A DNA stretch of 13,216 bases from Akkermansiaceae bacterium. GTDB lineage: Bacteria; Verrucomicrobiota; Verrucomicrobiia; Verrucomicrobiales; Akkermansiaceae. Where the stretch lies: contig JALZUH010000008.1 in the NCBI GenBank assembly GCA_023301645.1, forward strand, positions 1 through 13,216. Direction: 5' to 3'. Numbering within the stretch: position 1 is the stretch's first letter; each line of letters starts with the position of its first letter. Below the pieces are notes generated by a model that was not told where the DNA came from, did no database searches, and saw only the letters and a list, made by a program, of their open reading frames with translations. Of this stretch, positions 6,981-13,216 are shown piece by piece. The translations under genes were made by a program, and so were the position numbers.

Positions 6981-7085
6981 CTAGATGCTAGGCCAAGGGT
7001 GATGGTGAGACCTAGTGCTATGACCAGAGTTAGGCGAGCTGGTCTCGCTGCTGGGGAGGACGAGCAGGTGGGGGGGTGGGGTCAT
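6981..7085 (-). other. Out-of-frame 5' end of the DUF2809 gene
   Basis: From the ATG at 7083-7085 the frame as sequenced reads a 34-residue Pro/Ser/His-rich peptide that ends at a TAG at 6981-6983. It shows no protein-like features and is best explained as the shifted start of DUF2809. Its first five codons (MTPPP) are shared with the repaired reading. Confidence 0.6.
7070..7076 (-). repeat. Seven-base homopolymer (C7 on the coding strand) at a frameshift
   Basis: The plus strand has G7 at 7070-7076, then T, then G4 at 7078-7081. The coding strand therefore reads ATG-ACC-CCA followed by C7. Six C (or nine) would join the ATG to the downstream DUF2809 frame; seven do not. Such a run early in a gene is the usual form of slipped-strand phase variation and also a common site of sequencing error. 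Confidence 0.8.
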
Positions 7086-7087
7086 GA

Positions 7088-8389
7088 TTAGCCGAACTCG
7101 GGGAGCTTGGCTGCGACCTTGGCATTGAGGCTGCCCATGAGGTTGTAGAGGCCGAAGTAGGTGCGATTGAGGTAGAGGGCATTGGCGTCACCTCGGGAGG
7201 TGCTGAGTTTATTCAGGTCTTTGTCGAGGCGGGTTTTCTCGCCGAATGCTGCTAGCTCTTCGAAGTAGCTCTGCTGACCGAAGTCGAATTCTGGGGTCTT
7301 GAATGGTCGTGAGAGTAGTTCGATGGATTCGTGGAATACTTCGGTGAGCTTTAGGCGGGCGGCGGGTGAGTCGCTTTCTAGGAGTAGGCCGGTGCGGAAG
7401 AGGGTGTCTTCGAAGCGCTTTTCGTCGGCGATGACAGCTGGGTTCATGAGGGCGAAGTAGCTGTGGTAGAAGGTTTCTTCGAGTGCTTTGGTGCAGCCGA
7501 AGTCGAGGACCCATAGTTCGTTTTGGTGGACTTTGAAGTTCCCGGGGTGCGGGTCGGCGTGGAAGAGGCGTAGCTGGTGAATCTGGTGGTGGTAGAAGTC
7601 CCAGAGTGCTTGTCCTACTTGTTGTTTGTATTCCTGCGGGGTGTCGGACTGGGCGTAGGTGTCTAGCTGTTCTCCGGGGACCCAGTCCATGGTGAGGATG
7701 CGGCCACTGCACTTTTCTGGGTAGAAGCCGGGGAAATTGGTGTGTGGGAGGTGTTTGGAGTTTTCGATGAGGTCGAGTGAGCGCTCTAGTTCTAGGTGGT
7801 AGTTGGTTTCTTCGAGGAGTCGGGTTTCGACTTCTTTCATGTAGGGCTCGAGTGACTTGGCATCGAGCTGGAAGAGCCGCATGGCGAGGGGCTTGACGAT
7901 GGCTAGGTCTGAGCGGACGCTGTCGGCGACACCCGGATACTGTATCTTTACGGCGAAGTCTTTGCCTTGTTCTGTGGCTTTGTGCACTTGCCCGATGGAT
8001 GCTCCTGATACGGCACTTTTGGAGAATGTTTCGAAGAGTTCACTAGGTTTTTTGCCGAGTTCTTTGAGGAAGGTTTTTACGACGAGTGGGTAGGTGAGTG
8101 GGGGGGCAGAGTATTGTGCTTGGGAGAATTCGTCGACGTATTGCTTCGGAATGAGGTTCTGATCCATGCTGAGCATTTGTGCCAGCTTGAGGGGGCCACC
8201 TTTGAGCTCGCTGAATGTCGCGTAGGCTTGCTTGGCTGTGGCTTCGTGGAACTCAGTCTTGTCATCATCACCGGTGACGGTTTTCTTCGCCTGATATTTG
8301 AGGTAGTTTACACCTACCTGAACTCCGGTGCGGGCGAGCTTGGCTGCGCGTCCTAGCTTGTGCTTGGGGATGGATGTCTGTTCTTTCAT
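7088..8389 (-). CDS. ABC1/AarF (UbiB/ADCK-like) atypical kinase
   Basis: A 433-residue member of the ABC1 atypical kinase family, whose studied members support quinone and lipid metabolism through ATPase-like activity. Landmarks in order: a KxGQ-type motif at 68-71 that reads KLAQ, within LKLAQMLSMDQ; the Ala-rich loop reduced to SGASIGQVH (128-136); the VAIK-type lysine Lys148 (FAVKIQYPG); the catalytic loop HADPHPGN (277-284) with Asp279 and Asn284; and the DFG at 296-298 (LDFGCTK). No membrane helix is seen, unlike UbiB with its C-terminal anchors. Ala in place of Gly in KxGQ may be a subgroup feature. It lies 29 bp after the TetR-like gene and its stop is 2 nt before the DUF2809 ATG, so the three genes form an operon. 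No ubiquinone or menaquinone genes are nearby, so the substrate cannot be inferred. Confidence 0.9.
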   Translation of the reverse strand: MKEQTSIPKHKLGRAAKLARTGVQVGVNYLKYQAKKTVTGDDDKTEFHEATAKQAYATFSELKGGPLKLAQMLSMDQNLIPKQYVDEFSQAQYSAPPLTYPLVVKTFLKELGKKPSELFETFSKSAVSGASIGQVHKATEQGKDFAVKIQYPGVADSVRSDLAIVKPLAMRLFQLDAKSLEPYMKEVETRLLEETNYHLELERSLDLIENSKHLPHTNFPGFYPEKCSGRILTMDWVPGEQLDTYAQSDTPQEYKQQVGQALWDFYHHQIHQLRLFHADPHPGNFKVHQNELWVLDFGCTKALEETFYHSYFALMNPAVIADEKRFEDTLFRTGLLLESDSPAARLKLTEVFHESIELLSRPFKTPEFDFGQQSYFEELAAFGEKTRLDKDLNKLSTSRGDANALYLNRTYFGLYNLMGSLNAKVAAKLPEFG

Positions 8390-8418
8390 GGGTGGCGGAT
8401 GATGTGGAGGGAAGGGGG

Positions 8419-9087
8419 CTAGGTGGAGGTGATGCGGCGGAGGAGGAATCTACCTAGGTCGATGACGGATTCGACGGTGCCGCCTTTGGCCAGGTCAGCA
8501 CTGAGGCGGACGGCTTTTTCGATGAAGGCGTCGGTGTCTTGGAATTCGGGTGAACTGTCTTTTCTGTGGAATTCGATGATACCGCGGAACTGGTCAAACA
8601 TCAGGGCTGGGTATGCGTCGGAGAGTTTTTTCCGATCGGCAACGGCTCCTTCAGCGATGCCTTGTGCATTGAGCTCACATGCGTATTCGATGAATGTCTT
8701 GCGCATGGGTTTGAGCTGGGCACACGGTGGGCCAAACTTGGGGAAGAATTCGACGAGGCGAGAGCGGTGCTTTTGGGCGTGGAGGAAGAATGTGTAGTAG
8801 AATGCGAGGAGCTTGTCCTCAGCTGTGTAGTCGGCGTAGTCTTCGTCTTTATGGAGGACTTCGATAGTTTCGGCTACGAGTGTTTGCCAGTAGCTGGACT
8901 CGAGGGCTTCGAAGCTTGAGGCGCTCTTGTAGAACTCTGCTTCGGGTATCTTTGCGTATTGGCTAAAGGCGAAGATGCTCTTCGGGCGGTGACCTTCGGT
9001 GAGTAGGTATCGCCAGTAGGTGTCTTCTAAGTCGGATGGTAGATTTACTGGCTGCTCCTCAGGCGTCGACGAAGGGTCGTTATTCAT
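8419..9087 (-). CDS. TetR-like regulator upstream of the ABC1 kinase
   Basis: A 222-residue, mostly helical protein. Residues 21-70 follow the layout of a TetR-type N-terminal domain: a first helix (LEDTYWRYLLTEG), a turn, then a helix-turn-helix where FAFSQYAKIPEAEFYKSAS matches the usual 'ia..agvs.gtfY.hF' pattern with relaxed spacing. The C-terminal ~150 residues contain long helices consistent with a ligand-binding/dimer domain. The DNA-recognition helix is degenerate (few basic residues), so it may be a TetR-fold protein that no longer binds DNA strongly. It is the first gene of the operon with the ABC1 kinase and DUF2809. A near-consensus TTGACA box lies just upstream. TetR-like genes next to AarF kinases are, as I recall, a recurring pair in Bacteroidota and Verrucomicrobiota. 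Confidence 0.7.
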   Translation of the reverse strand: MNNDPSSTPEEQPVNLPSDLEDTYWRYLLTEGHRPKSIFAFSQYAKIPEAEFYKSASSFEALESSYWQTLVAETIEVLHKDEDYADYTAEDKLLAFYYTFFLHAQKHRSRLVEFFPKFGPPCAQLKPMRKTFIEYACELNAQGIAEGAVADRKKLSDAYPALMFDQFRGIIEFHRKDSSPEFQDTDAFIEKAVRLSADLAKGGTVESVIDLGRFLLRRITST

Positions 9088-9122
9088 GGTATAGTCTTAG
9101 GCTAACAGTAGCTGATTGTCAA
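9088..9122 (-). promoter_or_regulatory. Putative promoter of the TetR-like/ABC1 operon, near-leaderless
   Basis: On the minus strand a perfect TTGACA (9122-9117) is followed after 17 bp by TAAGAC (9099-9094), a weak -10 that overlaps TAAGACTAT. Transcription would begin close to the ATG at 9087, giving a leaderless or nearly leaderless mRNA, which fits the absence of a Shine-Dalgarno. The -35 is strong and the -10 poor, so this is a moderate call. Confidence 0.4.
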
Positions 9123-9388
9123 ATTTTGAGGTGCGTGTTTTACCTCATGAATATTATTTTTCTAGTATGGCTCTAGGATGGGTAATGGGTATTAAAGTCT
9201 ATTTCTAATCTACCCTTAGCCTATTTGATTTAGTAGGCGGAAGCTGCCTTGTATATTCTGGCTCTGTAGGTTGGGTTCCCCTTCTAACAGGTATTTAACT
9301 TGACCTGTAATTACATTGTGCTTAGATCATTTTAAGTTAGGGCTTTATATTCAAAATATCAAAAGGTTCGGAGCTCAATTTTAACCCC

Positions 9389-9394
9389 TATAAT
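9389..9394 (+). promoter_or_regulatory. TATAAT box 12 bp before the PEP-CTERM start codon
   Basis: A perfect -10 hexamer lies at 9389-9394, and the ATG is at 9407. A start about 7 nt downstream would leave a leader of only 5-6 nt. No good -35 is present at 16-18 bp upstream (best is TTCGGA at 9367-9372), so activity may depend on an activator or another sigma factor, or the match may be chance in AT-rich DNA. Confidence 0.4.
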
Positions 9395-9406
9395 GAAAAT
9401 TATCAT

Positions 9407-10105
9407 ATGAAACATTACCTTAAATATTCGCTAGCTATCCTATCGACGGCTGGATTTGCTCAAGGAGCACTCATCGCTATTAATAATATTGATCCAGGTG
9501 CTGGAACTAACGGCAGTTTCACGACGACTGCTCCAGATCCCAATACCCTTGTTTTCACTCGAAATTTTGATTTTGATGGTGGTGGCGTGGAGGATACGCT
9601 CACCTTTACGTTGTTTCGTTCGACTTTCAATGGAGCCTCTACGATTTCAGGCAGTGATGTAACTGTAGGTGGTGTTAACAACGGAGGCAATACCGCTAAC
9701 TGGTATAGTAGCTTCAGTCTTGGCGAATCAATAGAGCTCAGAGTTGCAGACATTTCGTATGTCTCTGGTGAGAATGATGGAACAACTGCTCAATTTGCGG
9801 GTTTCACCAGCATTGCGCGAGTTAATTTTCTCACTGCAGGCGTAGACTCTACAGGCGCAGAAATCGACTATTTAATACATACAGGTCCTATAGGGTCTAC
9901 AACCATTACAAACTCGGGGGGAGACCTTGATTTGACCAGTGTGGGAAATTCGGATACAGTAATCATCACTGCTGGAGAGGGTGCTTTGCCTATCAGACTT
10001 CGTGATCTAGACATTGTCTTTGAGACAGTGCCTGCTCCTGAGCCTACTTCGACAATGCTTCTTGGACTTGGTGGATTGGCATTGGTGCTAAGACGTCGTC
10101 GTTAA
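9407..10105 (+). CDS. PEP-CTERM sorting-domain protein, exported
   Basis: A 232-residue exported protein. The N-terminus has a signal peptide (about 1-21: Lys-containing start, hydrophobic LAILSTAGFAQGA). The C-terminus is a classic PEP-CTERM tag: PAPEP at 209-213, a hydrophobic stretch to about 228 and a terminal RRRR. In characterised systems such proteins are cleaved by an exosortase and delivered to the cell surface or extracellular matrix. The body (25-205) is rich in Gly, Asn, Thr, Ser and acidic residues, with alternating hydrophobic residues that suggest beta structure; no catalytic motif or known domain was recognised. It is a single-gene unit with its own TATAAT box and a strong terminator. 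No exosortase is encoded in the window, so it would have to be sorted by one elsewhere. Base composition is more AT-rich than in mrdA or pdxA. Confidence 0.88.
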   Translation: MKHYLKYSLAILSTAGFAQGALIAINNIDPGAGTNGSFTTTAPDPNTLVFTRNFDFDGGGVEDTLTFTLFRSTFNGASTISGSDVTVGGVNNGGNTANWYSSFSLGESIELRVADISYVSGENDGTTAQFAGFTSIARVNFLTAGVDSTGAEIDYLIHTGPIGSTTITNSGGDLDLTSVGNSDTVIITAGEGALPIRLRDLDIVFETVPAPEPTSTMLLGLGGLALVLRRRR

Positions 10106-10143
10106 TAAATTTCATAGACTAGACCTATTTTTAGGTTTATTGG

Positions 10144-10178
10144 AAACGATCTACTGTTTATCAGTAGGTCGTTTTTTT
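10144..10178 (+). terminator. Strong rho-independent terminator of the PEP-CTERM gene
   Basis: AAACGATCTACTG (10144-10156) pairs with CAGTAGGTCGTTT (10162-10174), with one G-U pair and a TTTAT loop, and runs into T7 (10172-10178). It starts 39 bp after the stop codon. Confidence 0.92.
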
Positions 10179-10358
10179 ATTCAAGTGATAGGGCTAGGTG
10201 GCGGAGTGGCTATTGGTTTTCAGCGGAATGAAAAGTTGGCAGAATGCTAGGCTGTGAGAGGTAAGTATGATGCTGAACTTTGCGAATCAGGAATACCTCA
10301 GCACGATGAAACTAAAAATACCTAGCAGATACCTGAGCTTTACGTTAGCTAGAAACAT

Positions 10359-10787
10359 ATGAAATACACTAAGCGATATTGCAGAGCATACTATGTGGCT
10401 GGAGTAGTAGGGATGTTTATATTCTTAGTTAGCTTGGGATCTTTTCATCTCTTGTCTGCATTAGGTTTTCTCTTCATGATTACCTGGATGATTCCGCTGT
10501 TTTCTGGTGGCGTAGTTAAGCGTATTCATCTTTCTGTTCTCGCGGTAGTGCTTAATCTAACGATGATGATCTACTATGCTTTTTCCAGTTTTTACTGGTT
10601 GAATACAACGCCTTCATTGGAAGGCCCTAATGGAGAAGGCTCTCCTTTGGCCGCAATATTGGCAACGGTTTTTGGATCAGCAGTTACTCTGATACCATGG
10701 GCACTTGCGCTGTATCGAGGAGGGCTGGCACTCAGAGAGCAACAACAAATCAAACACGACAGTGCTCTTCAAGCCGCCACTCGCTGA
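10359..10787 (+). CDS. Small multi-pass membrane protein of unknown function
   Basis: A 142-residue protein with four likely membrane helices, at about 11-29, 31-50, 54-78 and 92-117. It has a basic N-terminus (KYTKRYCR) and a polar C-terminal tail after REQQQIKHD. No family was recognised. The evidence for a real gene is the regular helix pattern, the positive charges at the ends and between helices, and the lack of any competing frame. The start codon context (CATATGAAA) is nearly the same as that of the upstream PEP-CTERM gene, and again there is no Shine-Dalgarno. It is separated from that gene by a strong terminator, so it needs its own promoter, which I could not identify in 10180-10358. 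It is convergent with the peptide-ABC ATPase gene. Confidence 0.65.
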   Translation: MKYTKRYCRAYYVAGVVGMFIFLVSLGSFHLLSALGFLFMITWMIPLFSGGVVKRIHLSVLAVVLNLTMMIYYAFSSFYWLNTTPSLEGPNGEGSPLAAILATVFGSAVTLIPWALALYRGGLALREQQQIKHDSALQAATR

Positions 10788-10798
10788 GATGTGGGCGG

Positions 10799-10856
10799 GT
10801 GCTTGCGCAATGACTTGAGTCGAGATTCAAAATTCCTTAATCAGCTGAGCAAGCAC
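10799..10856. repeat. 8-bp inverted repeat at a convergent gene junction
   Basis: GTGCTTGC (10799-10806) pairs with GCAAGCAC (10849-10856), 42 nt apart, and the right arm overlaps the stop region of the ATPase gene. The long loop and lack of a T tract make a terminator role uncertain. Confidence 0.35.
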
Positions 10857-11830
10857 TAGGCTAGGCAGCCGGGGCAGTTCTGGGCGAAGTGGCCGGTGGC
10901 TATTTCCTCTAGGAGGGGTGGGGTGTCGCTCAGGCAGAGTGAGGCGTCACCAAGGGTGTTCCTATTGTGGAAGGCGCAACCCGCTGGTGGATTGGTCAGG
11001 CTGGGTGGTGACCCCGGGATGGTGTAGAGGGTTTCGCCTTTTTTGTGCGTGGCGGGGATACTCTTCATCAGTGCTCGCGTGTATGCGTGGCGGGGGTGCT
11101 GGAAGAGCGTTTCGGTCTGGGCTCGCTCGATGATGCGGCCAGAATACATGACATTGACCTCATCACAGGTCTGGTGGACGACGGCTAGGTCGTGGGTGAT
11201 GAGGATGACGGCGGTGCCGAGCTTTTCCTGCCTGTCTTTGATGAGGTCGAGGACTTGCTTCTGGACGGTGACGTCGAGTGCGGTGGTGGGCTCGTCACAG
11301 ATGAGTAGCTCGGGGCGGGTGATGAGTGCCATGGCGATCATGACGCGCTGGCGCATGCCGCCTGAGAATTCATGAGGGTAGGCATTGATACGCTTTTCTG
11401 GATCGGGGATACCGACTTCGGCTAGGGCGTCGATAGCGCGGTGGAGGGCCTCTTTGCCTTTCATGCCTTCATGGATCATGAGAGGCTCGGTGAGCTGGGT
11501 GGATACCTTGAGAAAGGGATTGAGCGAGGTCATGGGATCTTGAAAGATCATGGAGACGCGCTTGCCTCGGATTTTTCGTAGCTCTTTTTCCTTTGCTTGG
11601 ATGAGGTCAGTGCCGTCGAAGATGGCCTGTCCTGCGTGGATCTTTCCCGGAGGCTGTGGAATGAGTCCGATGAGTGAGTAGCAGGTGACCGACTTCCCTG
11701 ATCCTGATTCTCCGACGATGCCTACAGTCTGCCCTTTATCGACAGAGAAGGATACGTCCTCTACCGCGCGGACGATACCATTTCTAGTGTGAAAGCGGGT
11801 GGTGAGATTCCTGACATCAAGTAAAGCCAT
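10856..11830 (-). CDS. Oligopeptide/dipeptide ABC transporter ATP-binding protein (OppD/DppD type)
   Basis: A 324-residue cytoplasmic ATPase that normally pairs with OppF/DppF to power peptide import through two permeases fed by a binding protein. All nucleotide-binding motifs are intact: Walker A GESGSGKS (40-47), Q-loop Gln97 (FQDPMTSLNPF), signature FSGGMRQR (155-162), Walker B LLICDEP (175-181), D-loop after TALD, and H-loop His213. The C-terminal peptide-transporter domain is present, with Cys285, Cys299, Cys319 and Cys322 in the position of the usual Cys pattern (GCAFH...C...NCPGC); a DppD of this type has been reported to hold an Fe-S cluster. The gene is isolated: 380 bp of empty DNA lies upstream and a convergent gene downstream, with no permease, partner ATPase or binding protein. 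OppD versus DppD cannot be decided from sequence alone. Confidence 0.93.
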   Translation of the reverse strand: MALLDVRNLTTRFHTRNGIVRAVEDVSFSVDKGQTVGIVGESGSGKSVTCYSLIGLIPQPPGKIHAGQAIFDGTDLIQAKEKELRKIRGKRVSMIFQDPMTSLNPFLKVSTQLTEPLMIHEGMKGKEALHRAIDALAEVGIPDPEKRINAYPHEFSGGMRQRVMIAMALITRPELLICDEPTTALDVTVQKQVLDLIKDRQEKLGTAVILITHDLAVVHQTCDEVNVMYSGRIIERAQTETLFQHPRHAYTRALMKSIPATHKKGETLYTIPGSPPSLTNPPAGCAFHNRNTLGDASLCLSDTPPLLEEIATGHFAQNCPGCLA

Positions 11831-12209
11831 AGGTAGAAAATAGATAGCAGGCGGAGTATGGCAATGCTGTTTTTAGCTGTATGTCAGCTACTTGGTTTCT
11901 ATTGATGATGAAGACGAGTAGATGCTTAAAACCTTGCTTAAATGGATGCGTCCGATAGCCCTTTCATGCTGTAGATACCGTGCTCGTAGGTATGCAGTAA
12001 TCTAATCTGACCATCGTGACTACTTGGCTAAATATCCGTTAAGAGTCAGCGATTAACACTATTCTACAAATCATATCATCTAATAAAATACTGCTCCAAA
12101 TAGTCAATGACATGGCTTATTCAAAAGTCGACTCGTCTAATTCTAGCCTCTTACCAGTTTTGCTTACTTGTAAGAATTCAGAAGATCTTGAAGCATTAGC
12201 CCCCATCGT
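11831..12209. other. Gene-free region between NERD and peptide-ABC genes
   Basis: This 379-bp region has no convincing gene. A perfect 6-bp hairpin (TAGCTG 11874-11879 with CAGCTA 11885-11890) lies just upstream of the ATPase gene without a T tract. A 30-codon frame starting at 12108 on the plus strand has no ribosome binding site and looks random. No clear promoter or terminator was found. Confidence 0.55.
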
Positions 12210-13103
12210 TTAGGATGCTAGTTTGACCTTCACTTTGTTTCTTTTGGTGAGGTGTCTTACTAGTTCGTCGTGGCTTGCTGATTTTGTTTCGTGGGCAGGT
12301 CTGCTGACGATTGTTTGCATGGCTGTGAGCATAGGCCCTGGTGCGCAAACTCGGATATTAGGCAGGTCTTTGTTACGGCTGTTATGGATCGCACTAGAAA
12401 AGTCGACTCTCCAACCAGGGTAGATGATGAAGCCTTCGACAGGGAGTGGGAGTTCCTTGATATCGAACTCTCGCTTACAGTAGTCTTTGAATTGTTTGAT
12501 GATACCTTGAACTTGCTTGATGTGGTCGTCTGACTTGTAGCCCGATGGGTCGGTGATGAAGTTGCGGTCATACTTGAGCATGGCTTCTTTTCCTGATGGG
12601 CAGCTTTTGTATTTGGTCTCGACGATGTAAATAGCCTGAGGGCTAATGATAAGGTGGTCGATATTCGAACCGTTGTTGTATTGGTCACCCAGCTGGAAGT
12701 CGTGCAGGACGGTGTAATCTTTGGTCAATCCACGTTCGAGGCTCATGCCAACTAGCATTTCTGCACGAATGCCTTTTCTGAGTCGGAAGATATGGTCGAT
12801 GTCTTTGCTAGCTAGGAACATGAATATGCTAGAAACTATGATCGTAACGGGAATAGTTATAATCATTGAAACTGGTATTAGTATGATCAAGGGGCTGAGC
12901 GCAAACCCGAGTGTTTTGACAAAAAGATCCATCGATAAGTGGTTCTTCGTTTCTCCGAGTGAGTGTGCTGGTGGTTTATTGTAGTCTGTAACCATTCTTT
13001 TGAAGCGCTCTTCAGACTGCTCCTTTCTCTTTACAATGATTTGCAAGAAAATCATGGCGAGTAGAAAACTAATGGCGGAAGCAATGATGAACTTTATAAG
13101 CAT
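12210..13103 (-). CDS. Membrane-anchored NERD (nuclease-related) domain protein
   Basis: A 297-residue protein with an N-terminal membrane helix (about 4-24), a second hydrophobic region long enough for one or two helices (about 62-98), and a cytoplasmic NERD domain (about 108-230). The NERD core is clear: GIRAEMLVG (111-119), YTVLHDFQLGD (130-140), NIDHLIISPQAIYIVETK (147-164) and IKQVQG (195-200). The likely PD-(D/E)xK-like positions are Glu115, Asp149, Glu162 and Lys164. NERD proteins are widespread, and their biochemical role is mostly unproven; a DNA-processing activity is inferred from the fold. The C-terminal 70 residues are basic (KRNKVKVK), which could favour nucleic-acid contact. 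It stands alone, with no neighbouring helicase, kinase or restriction gene. The start at 13103 directly precedes the first helix; no Shine-Dalgarno is visible. Confidence 0.85.
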   Translation of the reverse strand: MLIKFIIASAISFLLAMIFLQIIVKRKEQSEERFKRMVTDYNKPPAHSLGETKNHLSMDLFVKTLGFALSPLIILIPVSMIITIPVTIIVSSIFMFLASKDIDHIFRLRKGIRAEMLVGMSLERGLTKDYTVLHDFQLGDQYNNGSNIDHLIISPQAIYIVETKYKSCPSGKEAMLKYDRNFITDPSGYKSDDHIKQVQGIIKQFKDYCKREFDIKELPLPVEGFIIYPGWRVDFSSAIHNSRNKDLPNIRVCAPGPMLTAMQTIVSRPAHETKSASHDELVRHLTKRNKVKVKLAS

Positions 13104-13169
13104 ACGGTAGATGTGTGGGGAAAGGTTGGTTTGAAGGGGGCGCAGTCTCCTTGGTTGTGGGTGCTATTA

Positions 13170-13216
13170 ATGAAGACCCCTACTGAAAGTGCTTTTGAAA
13201 TGCTTCGTGGATTTCT
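13170..13216 (+). CDS. Possible start of a plus-strand gene running off the window
   Basis: An ATG at 13170 opens a frame (MKTPTESAFEMLRGF) that continues past the window edge. The peptide is protein-like and would be divergent from the NERD gene with 66 bp between starts. Fifteen codons without stop are weak evidence and there is no ribosome binding site. Confidence 0.2.
   Translation, partial: MKTPTESAFEMLRGF

Larger units (their letters stand above)
9088..9406. other. Gene-free region between divergent TetR-like and PEP-CTERM genes
   Basis: This 319-bp region is AT-rich and holds no credible coding frame. It contains a TTGACA promoter facing left at its left end and a TATAAT facing right at its right end. 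Nothing recognisable was seen in the middle (9130-9360); no tRNA or strong hairpin was found. Confidence 0.6.

Noticed and set aside
8423..8919. Overlapping plus-strand open frames of 117-124 codons opposite the TetR-like gene
   Set aside because: They lie fully antisense to a gene with a coherent protein, have no protein-like features of their own and are shadows of its codon bias.
9130..9360. tRNA or known structured RNA in the long divergent intergenic region
   Set aside because: No T-loop consensus or cloverleaf arms were found here or elsewhere in the window.
12108..12200. Small plus-strand frame of about 30 codons (MTWLIQKS...)
   Set aside because: It has no ribosome binding site or promoter, an unremarkable composition, and a length expected by chance in AT-rich DNA.
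12210..13103. NERD protein as part of a defence island
   Set aside because: The neighbours are a peptide-transport ATPase and an unidentified edge frame; no helicase, methylase, toxin or phage gene is visible.

Overview
This 13.2 kb window looks like ordinary chromosomal DNA from a Verrucomicrobiota-type bacterium, probably the Rubritaleaceae/Verrucomicrobiaceae/Akkermansiaceae side. The clues are a PEP-CTERM protein with the short 'PEP, hydrophobic stretch, Arg cluster' tail, a conserved Planctomycetes/Verrucomicrobia-style hypothetical protein, a TetR-like gene paired with an ABC1 kinase, and gene starts that almost uniformly lack a Shine-Dalgarno sequence. The placement is inferred from protein features; there is no rRNA in the window. 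No mobile element, CRISPR array, tRNA or rRNA was found.

Layout. Positions 1-81 hold the 3' end of a plus-strand gene. pdxA (minus, 156-1061; vitamin B6 synthesis) diverges from mrdA/PBP2 (plus, 1262-3538; cell-wall transpeptidase with an unusual acidic C-terminal extension). mrdA converges on a minus-strand pair, a conserved hypothetical gene (4734-5324) followed by a tRNA-dihydrouridine synthase (3675-4673), with a perfect 11-bp hairpin between the convergent ends. A DUF4230-like membrane-anchored protein (plus, 5425-6198) is followed by a 421-bp gene-free region holding consecutive hairpins, six CCCCC blocks and a strong terminator. This region is the best candidate in the window for an undescribed element, a C-rich small RNA or structured 3' UTR.

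Positions 6620-9087 form a compact minus-strand operon: TetR-like regulator, ABC1/AarF kinase, then a DUF2809 membrane protein. The DUF2809 reading frame is broken at a run of seven C (coding strand) six codons after a start codon that lies 2 nt past the kinase stop. Then come a PEP-CTERM protein (plus, 9407-10105) with its own TATAAT box and terminator, a small four-helix membrane protein (plus, 10359-10787), a lone OppD/DppD-type ATPase (minus, 10856-11830) with no permease or binding protein beside it, and a membrane-anchored NERD-domain protein (minus, 12210-13103).

The genes do not form one pathway. The only clear functional unit is the TetR-like/ABC1-kinase/DUF2809 operon. The rest are housekeeping genes (pdxA, mrdA, dus) and single-gene accessory units.
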